A DNA stretch of 43,907 nt from Flavobacteriales bacterium (GCA_947453795.1 CANGIC010000002.1:1-43907), one strand, 5' to 3'; shown: positions 27,691 to 37,417, counted from the first letter of the stretch. Translations and numbers: made by a program. Notes: a model not told the origin generated them from the sequence alone.

Positions 27691-28998
27691 TTAAAGATGG
27701 CAAAGCAAGGAATACGCACCTTCCAAAACTATCCAGTCGTCTTGATAACCAACAAAAGGCGCGTGATCCTGAATGATATCCTCCTTTTGAAACAGATAGG
27801 TCAACGACAAATCAACCAGTTCTGCATTCGACTCGTTTCGCAAATCGATAATGCGTTGAGAAAGAAATTTGAGGTCCTCCAACAAATCGTCGAAAGTTTC
27901 TTGTTCAAAAAAGTTTACTTGCATAAGGAGTAAATCTTGGAAATCACATTTCACCTCAACACACGATTTCAGTAAAGAAAGGAAGGCGGAATAATTGCTA
28001 TTGTACCCGTGATTCAGCAAATTTAAGGACAGCGAATCGCCTTTTATTTCACGGTCAAATGCGGTGAGTAAATTCAACAATTCATCATGAAATATTTCAT
28101 TTTTTAGTTGACCATCCTTCAATAATGCCCGGATCCAATCGGACAAGTCGAACTCGAAAAGCGTGGAAACAAGTGCCAACTTTTCCTCCTCCGATTTATC
28201 CAAAGCTAAAAATTCCGCATAGGACAAGGAGCTATATGCAGGCAGTTTACTGAATGTCAACTGGTACAACAAAACATCCGCATAATCTTCGGTATGGTGT
28301 TCAAACATTTCCAATGTCGACAAGACCGTTTCTGGAGCTACCCGCTTGTAATAAAGGGAATTCTTACACAAGTTCAAGGCGTGCGCAACATCATTGGCAA
28401 AAAGGGATAGCCCCTTGTCGAACGCCATTTTTGACACGGAATCATTCACAATTTTAGCCCCTAAAATGGCGACACCTTCATTGCGTATTGTAGCAAATAA
28501 ATGCAAGAATGCCCATTGAACACTAAAATCGTGAAGGATATTTTCCTTTGGTTGAACATTTTTTCGGTGGGATAACATGAAATTTTTGGACGCCAAATAC
28601 TGCGCGCGATTCTCTAAAATCACTTGAATATCAAGCGCATGAATAATTTCATGCAAGACCGTCTCTTGCATTATGGCTTCCTCCTGAATGGCCTGAGCAT
28701 AGTAGCCATTCCATTCAAAAACAAAATTTCCTTTTGATGAATCCGCTGCATTAAATGAGGCGATTTTCTCATTGACATCATCAAAAAATAGATGGATAAA
28801 CACATGTGCTACATCTTGTTCCTCATCCATCAAAGGCATCAATCTTTCGAACTGCGCAAAAAAAATAGAAGTAATTTGCTGCTGTAAATCAGCCCATTCC
28901 AATGCTAAGTCCGAGCAACAATTTAAAGGATCCAACACCTTTACCACAAGCTTCTTGGAGAGATCAACCGTCATTTTTAAAAAATTGATTCGAAACAA
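27691..28998 (-). CDS. Hypothetical protein with HExxH zinc-protease-like motif
   Basis: 435-aa ORF; TVLHEIIHALDIQVILENRAQYLA. Confidence 0.65.
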   Translation of the reverse strand: MFRINFLKMTVDLSKKLVVKVLDPLNCCSDLALEWADLQQQITSIFFAQFERLMPLMDEEQDVAHVFIHLFFDDVNEKIASFNAADSSKGNFVFEWNGYYAQAIQEEAIMQETVLHEIIHALDIQVILENRAQYLASKNFMLSHRKNVQPKENILHDFSVQWAFLHLFATIRNEGVAILGAKIVNDSVSKMAFDKGLSLFANDVAHALNLCKNSLYYKRVAPETVLSTLEMFEHHTEDYADVLLYQLTFSKLPAYSSLSYAEFLALDKSEEEKLALVSTLFEFDLSDWIRALLKDGQLKNEIFHDELLNLLTAFDREIKGDSLSLNLLNHGYNSNYSAFLSLLKSCVEVKCDFQDLLLMQVNFFEQETFDDLLEDLKFLSQRIIDLRNESNAELVDLSLTYLFQKEDIIQDHAPFVGYQDDWIVLEGAYSLLCHL

Positions 28999-29091
28999 AG
29001 ATACTTCTTGATTTAATTTTTACTTCATTTGTTATGCAATTGGAATTTTAGCGTGAATAGAGGTTAACATATACTTTATAAAATTTGAACC

Positions 29092-29718
29092 ATGTCTTCT
29101 TACAACCGTCAAAAAGAACATATTCTTTGGATTGGTGAACATGCTAAAGCATTGTTTAAAGCCACACATGCCAGCGTCCTTGACAAATTTGAAAATCATC
29201 TTTTACTTTATGAGAACGATTCTGCGGAAGAATTGCCAAACGCCAGTTATCTCATGGACGCGGGAAATGAGGACGATTTAGATTATGAATTGAGCGCATT
29301 GAATGAGCCCGTGGTCAAGTACCTGAAGAAAATTAAAGTACATGCAAAACCGGGATTAGTAATTGGCAGTCCTTTTGAAATGTTGATGCAATGTGTGATT
29401 GAATCTTCCCATGTACCCCAGGTGAACATATTGAATGAATCTGCCCCTATGCTTTTTGAGAAGGTATATCGTTCAGCGCCAAAAACTCGGCATTCACTGA
29501 TTGATTTGACGCATCAACATGTTCTTTTTCTTAAATCTGATGTTCCATTCCGAGATCTAAAAAAAGAGGCCGCACAAACATTGAAAAATGCGCATCAATG
29601 CCTTTCGGTCACCATGACGGCAGACGCAAATGTGACGAATCTGAGTGAGTTTTTATTCAGGTATCAAGAAAAACATGAAGATGCTGCAGGAGAAACAGAT
29701 GGCATCACACTTCTTTAA
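29092..29718 (+). CDS. Hypothetical protein upstream of a sigma factor
   Basis: Intact 208-aa ORF, 16 nt upstream of the sigma factor gene. Confidence 0.6.
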   Translation: MSSYNRQKEHILWIGEHAKALFKATHASVLDKFENHLLLYENDSAEELPNASYLMDAGNEDDLDYELSALNEPVVKYLKKIKVHAKPGLVIGSPFEMLMQCVIESSHVPQVNILNESAPMLFEKVYRSAPKTRHSLIDLTHQHVLFLKSDVPFRDLKKEAAQTLKNAHQCLSVTMTADANVTNLSEFLFRYQEKHEDAAGETDGITLL

Positions 29719-29734
29719 AGATTGATCCGGGACA

Positions 29735-30307
29735 ATGAATAGGGAACTCCTTCTTAAAGAAATTTTATTTCGTCAAAAAAAGGCGATAAAATATATCATT
29801 CGGCGCCATTTTAAGGAAAGTGAAGTCGATGATCTTTACCAAGAAGTATGCATTGATCTTTTTAAAAAGATTGGTCGTGAGCACGATGACTTGCTCGCCC
29901 GGTGGAATACGGGAAATTTCGTCGCTGTAGTGGTAAAGAATTTTTGTCTTTCTCAAATTCGAAAATCAAACGCCAAAAAAAGGATTAAAACAAAAAACTT
30001 CGATGAAGACGACGCGTTTTTAAAAGCTGTTCATGGTTCTTCCTATGTGGACAGTGATGAATTGGATTTTTTTAAAAGCACGAAGAAAATAAATCTTATC
30101 GAAGCACTTTCGCGTTTAAGTGATCGTGATCAAGAATTCATTATGCTCAGGTATTTCCAGAAAAAATCAATCTTGGAAATCAATGACAAAATGGGTGTTA
30201 CCAACAGTTCTGTGTACATTGATCGGGCAGAAAAAAAATTAAAAAGAATTATTGGGACAATTGATGACGACGAGTCCTTTGAAATCATTGATGGCCTTGC
30301 AGAATGA
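29735..30307 (+). CDS. Sigma-70 family RNA polymerase sigma factor
   Basis: EVDDLYQEVCIDLFKKIG and LSRLSDRDQEFIMLRYFQKKSILEINDKMGVTNSSVYIDRAEKKLKRI. Confidence 0.9.
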   Translation: MNRELLLKEILFRQKKAIKYIIRRHFKESEVDDLYQEVCIDLFKKIGREHDDLLARWNTGNFVAVVVKNFCLSQIRKSNAKKRIKTKNFDEDDAFLKAVHGSSYVDSDELDFFKSTKKINLIEALSRLSDRDQEFIMLRYFQKKSILEINDKMGVTNSSVYIDRAEKKLKRIIGTIDDDESFEIIDGLAE

Positions 30308-30439
30308 TTGTGCGTGCTGTTGATGGTGCAGCAACAATTTTTCAAGCGTAAGATAGACGCACACCACGACAACTCGTGCATCAAACAGGTATCAAACAAG
30401 CATCAAAGGTACATCTATTCCCAAGTTAAAAAAAGCATT

Positions 30440-30805
30440 TCAACCCACTTTCGCGGGTTGAAAAACTAGAATGGTACCTTGTAGAGCTTTCAATGTCGAA
30501 AGGCACCAAGCTGAATTTGAAACACGATGATTTAATACGGAAGAGCGCAAATCGCTGTCAGAAGTAATCACCGCAACAGGAAAGTTTATCCCCGAAAGGT
30601 TTTGAACATAAACGATCACACTTCCCGGGAGTTCTGGAAAAGCATGTACAAGACGGTAGAGTTCAATTGAAAACTCAGTTTCTTTTGGAACCAAAGCGTA
30701 CGAGAAGCCCGTTTTGTTTTTTGGATTTTCGCCCACTACAACTTTTTCAAAGTTTAAGCGAAGGGTTTTTGGCGTTGCGCCAGTGGAAATGATTGTTCTT
30801 TTTTT
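30440..30805 (-). CDS. Small hypothetical protein (similar to 6159-6567); ORF extends to 30877
   Basis: ELYRLVHAFPELPGSVIVYV...ITSDSDLR; likely start MKKRTIISTGATPKTLRLNF. Confidence 0.6.
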   Translation of the reverse strand, partial: KKRTIISTGATPKTLRLNFEKVVVGENPKNKTGFSYALVPKETEFSIELYRLVHAFPELPGSVIVYVQNLSGINFPVAVITSDSDLRSSVLNHRVSNSAWCLSTLKALQGTILVFQPAKVG

Positions 30806-31017
30806 CATGTGTTGGTTTTTAATTGATTTGAAATTTCCGCCGGACGGTTCGGATGTACCTCTCCCACCTGACTTCAATTCAATGTTTAAAACCCAATGAC
30901 ACTTTTTAGATAATCATAAATTGATCCAATTTGGATGTTCACTTTGCTATACGCGCAACAATGTATTAAATAACATTTCTTATTTGCTTTTTCTTTATTT
31001 CATGATTTTGATAGAAA

Positions 31018-31055
31018 AAATTGCATAAAACTACATCACGTATGTTATGCAATTT
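31018..31055. promoter_or_regulatory. 11-bp perfect inverted repeat upstream of the AAA+ ATPase gene
   Basis: AAATTGCATAA-(16 nt)-TTATGCAATTT, 36 nt upstream of the ATG at 31091. Confidence 0.6.
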
Positions 31056-31090
31056 GAAGACATCCGTACTTGAGATGAAAATCAGACCCC

Positions 31091-32824
31091 ATGCAGAAAA
31101 AAATCTCCGCTCAAAAGGCAACAACAGGTATGGCACCATCATCGGAAGTCGTATCAAAAAACAAAAAAATCACCCCATTGGACGCAATCAACACGATCTA
31201 CTATGCCTCCAAAGACTCTTCTATTCCCGAGGACTTGATCCCTGGCTTAAAGAAAGAACTCACTGTACTTTCAACGTACTTGACTTGTAACCATACCGAG
31301 GCCTTTCTATTCGCAAACATCGCCACACTAAACTTGTTTGGCGATAAATCCGACATGGTAGATTTGTACCGTTTTTTTGAAATTACACCCTTCCAATTTA
31401 TGCCTTTCCTCCCGGCGCTGGATTCGTTGTATGAAAAACGATTGATTTTCAAGAAGACGCACCGCCACCGCTCGGATGATGTGATGCGCAAATATTACTA
31501 TTCTGCTGCTCCAGACATTATTGATGCACTGATCCGCAACGCACCATTCCCTCAATCGGAGAAAAGAGAAATGAATGGTACGATTGAAGTATTGGAGGTG
31601 ATTTATGAACTTGCAAACGCTTGCATTCAAGGCGAAATGAATATCACCGACCTCATTACCGAAGTGGATCAAATCTTGAATGCACAGAAAAAACATGCCT
31701 TTATTCGCACGATTCGCGACCTCGACTTGCTTGACAAAGAACGCGTATTGTACATTTATGTCATTTGGAAAACGCTAATGGGAACTGCAGCTGTAGATAT
31801 GGACGATCCCATTACTGCCTTTTTCCCAATATCCTCGCACCGCGTACGCTACATTCAAAGCATCTACAGTGGCGAATGCAAATTGATTAGCAATGACCTT
31901 TTGGAATACCGCCAGTCGCGATTTTTCAATGATGTCGAACTGCAAGTGACAGAGAAAACATCGGATTTACTGCAGGACGATCAAATTGTAATCTTCAAGC
32001 AAAAGAAAAAATCCAACACCATTAAACCTGAATCTATTGGTGCAAAAACCCTTTTTTACAGCGCTCAAGAGGAATCACAGATTTCTACCGTACGCGAAAT
32101 GATGATGGACAACACCTACACAGCACTCATCGATCGTTTGAAAGGAAAAAACCTTCCGCTTAACTTGAACATTCTACTTTTTGGTGCCCCCGGTACTGGT
32201 AAGACTGAAACAGTTTTGCAGTTGGCGAAGGCGAGCGGACGCGAAATAATGAAAGTGGAAATCAGCCAAACAAAATCAATGTGGTTTGGAGAGTCGGAGA
32301 AAAACATTAAAAAGATCTTCAAAGAGTATGAGGATTTGTGTAAAAATTGCGAGCTCACGCCTGTTCTATTCTTTAACGAAGCGGATGCCATTCTCTCCAA
32401 CAGAAAGAGCGGTTCGAACAGCAATACTGCCCAAACGGAGAATGCCATTCAAAATATTCTTTTGGAAGAATTGGAGAATTTCAAAGGCATCTTCCTGGCT
32501 ACAACCAATCTTGCCGATAACCTCGATAAGGCCTTCGATAGAAGATTTTTGTTCAAGATCAAGTTCGAAAGACCAGAATTAACGGCAAGAACAGCCATCT
32601 GGATGGATAAAATCAGCTATTTATCAAAAGATGACGCTATGTATTTGGCGGATAATTTTGACCTTACTGGGGGACAGATTGACAACATCGTGCGCAAATG
32701 TGAAATTAAATCTGTAATCGAAGGAATTGATGCAGACTTTGAGATGCTGAAAAGCTATTGCTTTGAGGAGCTTGTGCTCTCATCAAAATCAGGTAATTTC
32801 ATTGGTTTTCAAAAGCGTGCGTAG
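31091..32824 (+). CDS. AAA+ family ATPase
   Basis: LLFGAPGTGKTETVLQLAKASG Walker A, PVLFFNEADAILSNR Walker B-like, LATTNLADNLDKAFDRRFLFKIKFERP. Confidence 0.92.
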   Translation: MQKKISAQKATTGMAPSSEVVSKNKKITPLDAINTIYYASKDSSIPEDLIPGLKKELTVLSTYLTCNHTEAFLFANIATLNLFGDKSDMVDLYRFFEITPFQFMPFLPALDSLYEKRLIFKKTHRHRSDDVMRKYYYSAAPDIIDALIRNAPFPQSEKREMNGTIEVLEVIYELANACIQGEMNITDLITEVDQILNAQKKHAFIRTIRDLDLLDKERVLYIYVIWKTLMGTAAVDMDDPITAFFPISSHRVRYIQSIYSGECKLISNDLLEYRQSRFFNDVELQVTEKTSDLLQDDQIVIFKQKKKSNTIKPESIGAKTLFYSAQEESQISTVREMMMDNTYTALIDRLKGKNLPLNLNILLFGAPGTGKTETVLQLAKASGREIMKVEISQTKSMWFGESEKNIKKIFKEYEDLCKNCELTPVLFFNEADAILSNRKSGSNSNTAQTENAIQNILLEELENFKGIFLATTNLADNLDKAFDRRFLFKIKFERPELTARTAIWMDKISYLSKDDAMYLADNFDLTGGQIDNIVRKCEIKSVIEGIDADFEMLKSYCFEELVLSSKSGNFIGFQKRA

Positions 32825-32935
32825 CGTTTAAAGCAAGCGAGACATCCACTTTCCATGGATTGTGTTCTAATTTTGTATAAATGCCTTGTACCAAAAAACG
32901 AATCACTAACTTAGTGCTTTCACGGACTGAAAATC

Positions 32936-33502
32936 ATGTACTTCGTTAATCTTTTTGGCATCGGCATTCGCTATTGGAATTGTGATATTCCCGATGCCGT
33001 TTTTTCGGCAATGGACGAAGCGCGCATAAAATTGGAGGGAAAATGGGAAACTCTCCTGTTCGATACAGACTTTCTCATGTCTTTCGGAATTTTGCACTGG
33101 CAACACCTCAGTGAAACTGGAGAAAAACGCGCATTTTCACTAACCAGAGAGAACCGCATCGAAATCAAACACAAATCTAAGTTTATAGATAAATTTAAAT
33201 CCATCGATTTACTTGGAGAAGAAAGCCTTTTTCCTAAATATTCAACATTACCAAAAGCCGATCATATCCCCCTTAAATTTGGGCATCAACGCATGGTTTT
33301 GGTACACTATGAAATTGGTTTGTTTGCAAAATATGAATTCAGCGCGCCCTCCTTTGAGGTGGAAAACCTACGTTTTATCTTGGTTGATCCCATACCGGGA
33401 AAAACACAACAATGGCTTTGTGGGATTGAAATGAACGGAGCTGCATTGACCAGCGTTAAAAACGATGTGCTGTTCCGGGGTTCAACGGTTTACATGCCTT
33501 AA
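32936..33502 (+). CDS. Hypothetical protein
   Basis: Intact 188-aa ORF, same orientation as the ATPase. Confidence 0.55.
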   Translation: MYFVNLFGIGIRYWNCDIPDAVFSAMDEARIKLEGKWETLLFDTDFLMSFGILHWQHLSETGEKRAFSLTRENRIEIKHKSKFIDKFKSIDLLGEESLFPKYSTLPKADHIPLKFGHQRMVLVHYEIGLFAKYEFSAPSFEVENLRFILVDPIPGKTQQWLCGIEMNGAALTSVKNDVLFRGSTVYMP

Positions 33503-33583
33503 TTGGACTTTAAAAAATCGCAGTTCAGTAAATTTCATTCCGTTTAAAATTTATTAAATTCGTACCTATCTAACTAAACTACT

Positions 33584-34738
33584 ATGAACAAACTGCGCGG
33601 TTTACTCAATTTTATTGAAGAAAAAATCCTTTTTCGATTTGGGAAAATAAGTTGGCAAATCATCTCGATTATTGCCATTGGAACGCTTCTATATGCGATC
33701 TCGCTTTACATCTGGAATGCAGTCCCTTCCTCTCGTGAGGAGGTGAAAATATCCAAGATGGAATTCGATAAAAACGAAATCGATACGGACTTTGATGAAA
33801 GCAACAATGTAGATGCCTGCGCCAAAGAGAATTACAAAAAAGTTCTGGACAGTTTAAAACGCGCAATGCCCAATGCGGAATGGAAAAATTTGGGTGATTC
33901 TGTAGAAGTTGATCGCTACCGCTGGGAAGAAGTGTACGATCCTTACTGGGATTTCACCTACCCACAGCAAATCGAATATACGGAATTGGAATACCGACGT
34001 AATCCACAGGCCATACCGAATATTTTGGACGATATCTTCGAGTACAAAGGAATTGACTCTACCCAATTTTGCCAACGCATCAAGGTGCTTCGTATGTTAA
34101 TCGAATTGAACAAATACACTAGCCAAGACCAAGGGACAAACTTCTTGCAATCGTACCATAGAAATACATTGATTTACAATGGATACCTAAGTCTTTCGAA
34201 CATTAAAGACGTGGTTTCAATCTTTGAAAAAGTAGAGGGACGTAAACCGCGATTTAAGGATTTATATGAAGAGAAAGACGATCTCAACCAATTTAGTAGG
34301 TATATTGATTATTTCAAAAATGACTCCATTACAAAATCACGAATAGAAACAGTCACTGAGACATTAAAGAAAATTAAAGGCAAAGGAGTAATCAAGACTG
34401 CTGCGTTCAAACATAATATTGCAGAAAAAATTCTGGAAAGTAGTCTAACAGATGCTGACATTACTGCCGCATGTGACGATTTCTTCACTTCAACAGCGTT
34501 TAAATACACCGACAAATCTGCCGTCGGAATCTTCTTTAAATACCACCGCTTGTATGTAAGAAAAGTAAGATTAGCTGAGGACCTATTGGCTGAAGAAACC
34601 TTTGAAAAAGAAATGAATAGAGAGCATTATTACGAACTAGGAATTTTGAGTTTCGCCGCTGTGCTTAGTATCGCTACTATACTGCTACTTTTCTCTATTC
34701 GCGGAATCTTAAAGGAGAAAAATCAACCGAAAGCATAA
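33584..34738 (+). CDS. Membrane-associated hypothetical protein
   Basis: N- and C-terminal TM segments; intact 384-aa ORF followed by a terminator. Confidence 0.65.
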   Translation: MNKLRGLLNFIEEKILFRFGKISWQIISIIAIGTLLYAISLYIWNAVPSSREEVKISKMEFDKNEIDTDFDESNNVDACAKENYKKVLDSLKRAMPNAEWKNLGDSVEVDRYRWEEVYDPYWDFTYPQQIEYTELEYRRNPQAIPNILDDIFEYKGIDSTQFCQRIKVLRMLIELNKYTSQDQGTNFLQSYHRNTLIYNGYLSLSNIKDVVSIFEKVEGRKPRFKDLYEEKDDLNQFSRYIDYFKNDSITKSRIETVTETLKKIKGKGVIKTAAFKHNIAEKILESSLTDADITAACDDFFTSTAFKYTDKSAVGIFFKYHRLYVRKVRLAEDLLAEETFEKEMNREHYYELGILSFAAVLSIATILLLFSIRGILKEKNQPKA

Positions 34739-34744
34739 TCCATT

Positions 34745-34771
34745 AAAAGCTCCGAAAGGGGCTTTTTTTTT
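34745..34771 (+). terminator. Intrinsic terminator
   Basis: AAAAGCTCC-gaaa-GGGGCTTTT then T-run (one G-U pair). Confidence 0.75.
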
Positions 34772-34783
34772 CAATTAAAGCAT

Positions 34784-35209
34784 ATGTTCAACGCATCTCT
34801 TTCTTCCATTTTTATTCTATTCACTTCCATTTCGTTCGGACAAACTGTTCTTGACTACAAAACAAAAACAACAGAGAATGAAAAGGAAAGAACTGAAATC
34901 CTCAATTTGGCGCGAAAAGATATTTACGCTCAGTTTGATCAAGAGGTTGTGTTTGTCGTAAATCACTTAAAGGTTAGCGGAATTTTCGCCTGGTTTGAAG
35001 GAACAGTATTGCGGAAAGATGGTAATCCAATGGAATTTCCGGACGAAGCATACGATTGTTGTCATGCGGAGGGCCTTTTCATGAGAAAAAATGGACATTG
35101 GACCATTGTGGAATTTGGTGCATTTTCCACAGATTGCTGGTATTGCGGAATAAATATGCGCTACCCTAATGTCCCAAAAGGTGTTTTTTCTCAGCATGTT
35201 ATCTATTAA
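34784..35209 (+). CDS. Hypothetical secreted protein
   Basis: Signal peptide; intact ORF with HAEGLFMRKNGHWTIVEFGAFSTDCWY. Confidence 0.6.
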   Translation: MFNASLSSIFILFTSISFGQTVLDYKTKTTENEKERTEILNLARKDIYAQFDQEVVFVVNHLKVSGIFAWFEGTVLRKDGNPMEFPDEAYDCCHAEGLFMRKNGHWTIVEFGAFSTDCWYCGINMRYPNVPKGVFSQHVIY

Positions 35210-36068
35210 CCTTTTGACAACAAGAAAGCGCATTGCCATTGCTTCGTTCTCACTACTATTTAGTGGATTACTTTCGGCATGGCTCATCGGCTATCTTTCT
35301 ACGAATGCTCATACTGCCATCCTTCCAAATGCCCCGAAGCAAATCTCCGCTCAGGAAAAGTTAAACAATGATTCAATCCCTTGGCAAGTGCTTAAGCTTA
35401 TGAAAGCATACCCAAACTTCGTTGTTGGCTACTCGAATGGAAGTATTATGTTTCAAGATTCGACACAAATGCGTTTCAATGACAACAGAATAAAGTCTTC
35501 TCAAGAGCTACTCGACAACGCTGATCTCGAAGACATGTTTCATGACCCATACTTAGCAGACAGTAGCGTAAAAATACCCGATAACGATGCAGGACGAATG
35601 CGCAACGAAGCTTTTTTTATGAAAATTTATGGCCAAACGAAGGAAGAAATCCGATCAAACTTAACGGAAATCGTTTGGTGTCCATCACTTGTCAACCAGC
35701 GCATCATGGTGAATAAAAATAATGGCGTCAGCAAACAGTTCATTGCGCTCTCAAAAGAATTGGATCAACATCCTGAATTCAAAAAATACATCTCTAATAT
35801 TGGTGGGACATTCAATTACCGAAAAATCAATGGCACCAATCGATTGAGCATGCATAGTTTCGGAATTACGATTGACATAAATATAGCTGAATCAAACTAT
35901 TGGCAATGGGACTGTGGATGTACCAACGAGAATGGCGTCAATGGATTTAAGAATAGAATTCCCATTGCACTTGTCTTGATCTTCGAAAAACACGGATTCA
36001 TTTGGGGAGGACGATGGAAACATTACGACACCATGCACTTTGAATACCGTCCAGAACTATTCCCATAA
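35196..36068 (+). CDS. M15 family metallopeptidase (D-Ala-D-Ala carboxypeptidase / peptidoglycan endopeptidase)
   Basis: SMHSFGITIDINIAESNYW...LVLIFEKHGFIWGGRWKHYDTMHFEYRPEL; ORF listed from 35169, likely start at MLSINLLTTRKR. Confidence 0.85.
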   Translation: MLSINLLTTRKRIAIASFSLLFSGLLSAWLIGYLSTNAHTAILPNAPKQISAQEKLNNDSIPWQVLKLMKAYPNFVVGYSNGSIMFQDSTQMRFNDNRIKSSQELLDNADLEDMFHDPYLADSSVKIPDNDAGRMRNEAFFMKIYGQTKEEIRSNLTEIVWCPSLVNQRIMVNKNNGVSKQFIALSKELDQHPEFKKYISNIGGTFNYRKINGTNRLSMHSFGITIDINIAESNYWQWDCGCTNENGVNGFKNRIPIALVLIFEKHGFIWGGRWKHYDTMHFEYRPELFP

Positions 36069-36178
36069 ATCGGGACCTATTTAAGATTAACAATCCAATA
36101 ACAAAATAGCGAACAATCGATTGATTTTCACTTCTAGAATTTTGTAATTTCACACTTCACGTTTTCAGAATCAGTATT

Positions 36179-37234
36179 ATGGCGAACAATGAACAACTTC
36201 AAAAAACCCTAACATTAGGCCTTCGCATTTTACTTGCAGGCATGTTCTTTTTGTCGGCAATTGCCAAATTGTACCCAAGTGCACCTTTGGCTTTAGGAAC
36301 ATTTGAAGCCAAACAATTGATTCCTATGGGGTTCAATGAAGATTTTGCGCAGTATTTCTCCCGCATTTTAATTGGCTGTGAATTGGCCTTGGCTGTTGGA
36401 TTGCTTCAGCCCCATTATTTCAAGCGACTCGTGTTGCCACTTTCCTTTCTTATGTTGTTTGTGTTCTCATCGCAACTGACCTATGAAATCATCACCATCG
36501 GAAACAAAGGAAATTGCGGATGTTTTGGCGCCTTGCTTCCTATGACACCAGTTCAAGCACTAGTAAAGAACATCCTAGCCATGGGAATGCTCGTTTACCT
36601 ATTTATGGTGATGAAAAAAGAGGACGATAAAAGGAATCATTTCTTGATTTTGACCATTATCTTGGCGTCTATTCTCGCCATTTTCATGGTAGGACCAATG
36701 CAACAAAAGACAAAAATTACCCCAGTTATTCAAGGAACAATTAATGAGGTAGATACGGCGACAACTGTTGTAGATACGATTGCAGTAAGCGCAGATCCAA
36801 AAGCCGTGAAAGACTCCATTCCAGAAGTTAAGGAACCTAAAGCAAAGAAATCAGGCTTCAGCAACCTCTTCCCAGACATTGACAAAGGAAAGAAAATCTT
36901 ATGCTTTTTTGCGCCAGGATGCGATCACTGCAAGGAAACCGCGAAAGAACTAACAAAAATGAAAAAAACGATCAGTGGATTCCCGGAAATACGCATCGTT
37001 TTCATGGATGAAGAAGCTGAATTGATCCCCGATTTCTTTGCGTTTGCCGGCAGTGATTACACCTACTTGGTACTTGATGTTGTCACCTTCTGGAAGACAC
37101 TTGGCAGTTCGAAAGACACACCGGGAGTGATGTACTATTGGAACGGAAATCTCATCAAGGAATACAATGGTATCGCGGACAAGAAATTCAAGGAGGGGGA
37201 GTTTAAGAAGGTAGTGGTGAAGAAATATGAGTGA
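36179..37234 (+). CDS. DoxX/MauE-like membrane protein with thioredoxin-like C-terminal domain
   Basis: Four TM segments with LRILLAGMFFLSAIAKLYP...; C-terminal KILCFFAPGCDHCKETAKEL (CxxC). Confidence 0.8.
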   Translation: MANNEQLQKTLTLGLRILLAGMFFLSAIAKLYPSAPLALGTFEAKQLIPMGFNEDFAQYFSRILIGCELALAVGLLQPHYFKRLVLPLSFLMLFVFSSQLTYEIITIGNKGNCGCFGALLPMTPVQALVKNILAMGMLVYLFMVMKKEDDKRNHFLILTIILASILAIFMVGPMQQKTKITPVIQGTINEVDTATTVVDTIAVSADPKAVKDSIPEVKEPKAKKSGFSNLFPDIDKGKKILCFFAPGCDHCKETAKELTKMKKTISGFPEIRIVFMDEEAELIPDFFAFAGSDYTYLVLDVVTFWKTLGSSKDTPGVMYYWNGNLIKEYNGIADKKFKEGEFKKVVVKKYE

Positions 37235-37258
37235 CGAATTACGAGTTACGAGTTACGA

Positions 37259-37411
37259 ATTGCCGAAGGCATCAAATTACCGAAGGTATCAAATTGCCGA
37301 AGGCATCAAATTACCGAAGGTATCAAATTGCCGAAGGCATCAAATTACCGAAGGCATCAAATTGCTGAAAGCATCAAATTACCGAAGGCACCAAATTGCC
37401 GCAGGTATCAA
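37259..37411. repeat. 17-bp tandem repeat array (about 9 units)
   Basis: Units of CATCAAATTACCGAAGG / TATCAAATTGCCGAAGG. Confidence 0.93.
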
Positions 37412-37417
37412 ATCTTC

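Noticed and set aside
30966-31290. ORFs 30966-31157 (-) and 31021-31290 (+)
   Set aside because: Overlap the promoter region and start of the AAA+ ATPase; no support beyond being open.
37259-37411. CRISPR array
   Set aside because: Units are directly abutting 17-mers with no spacers and no cas genes.
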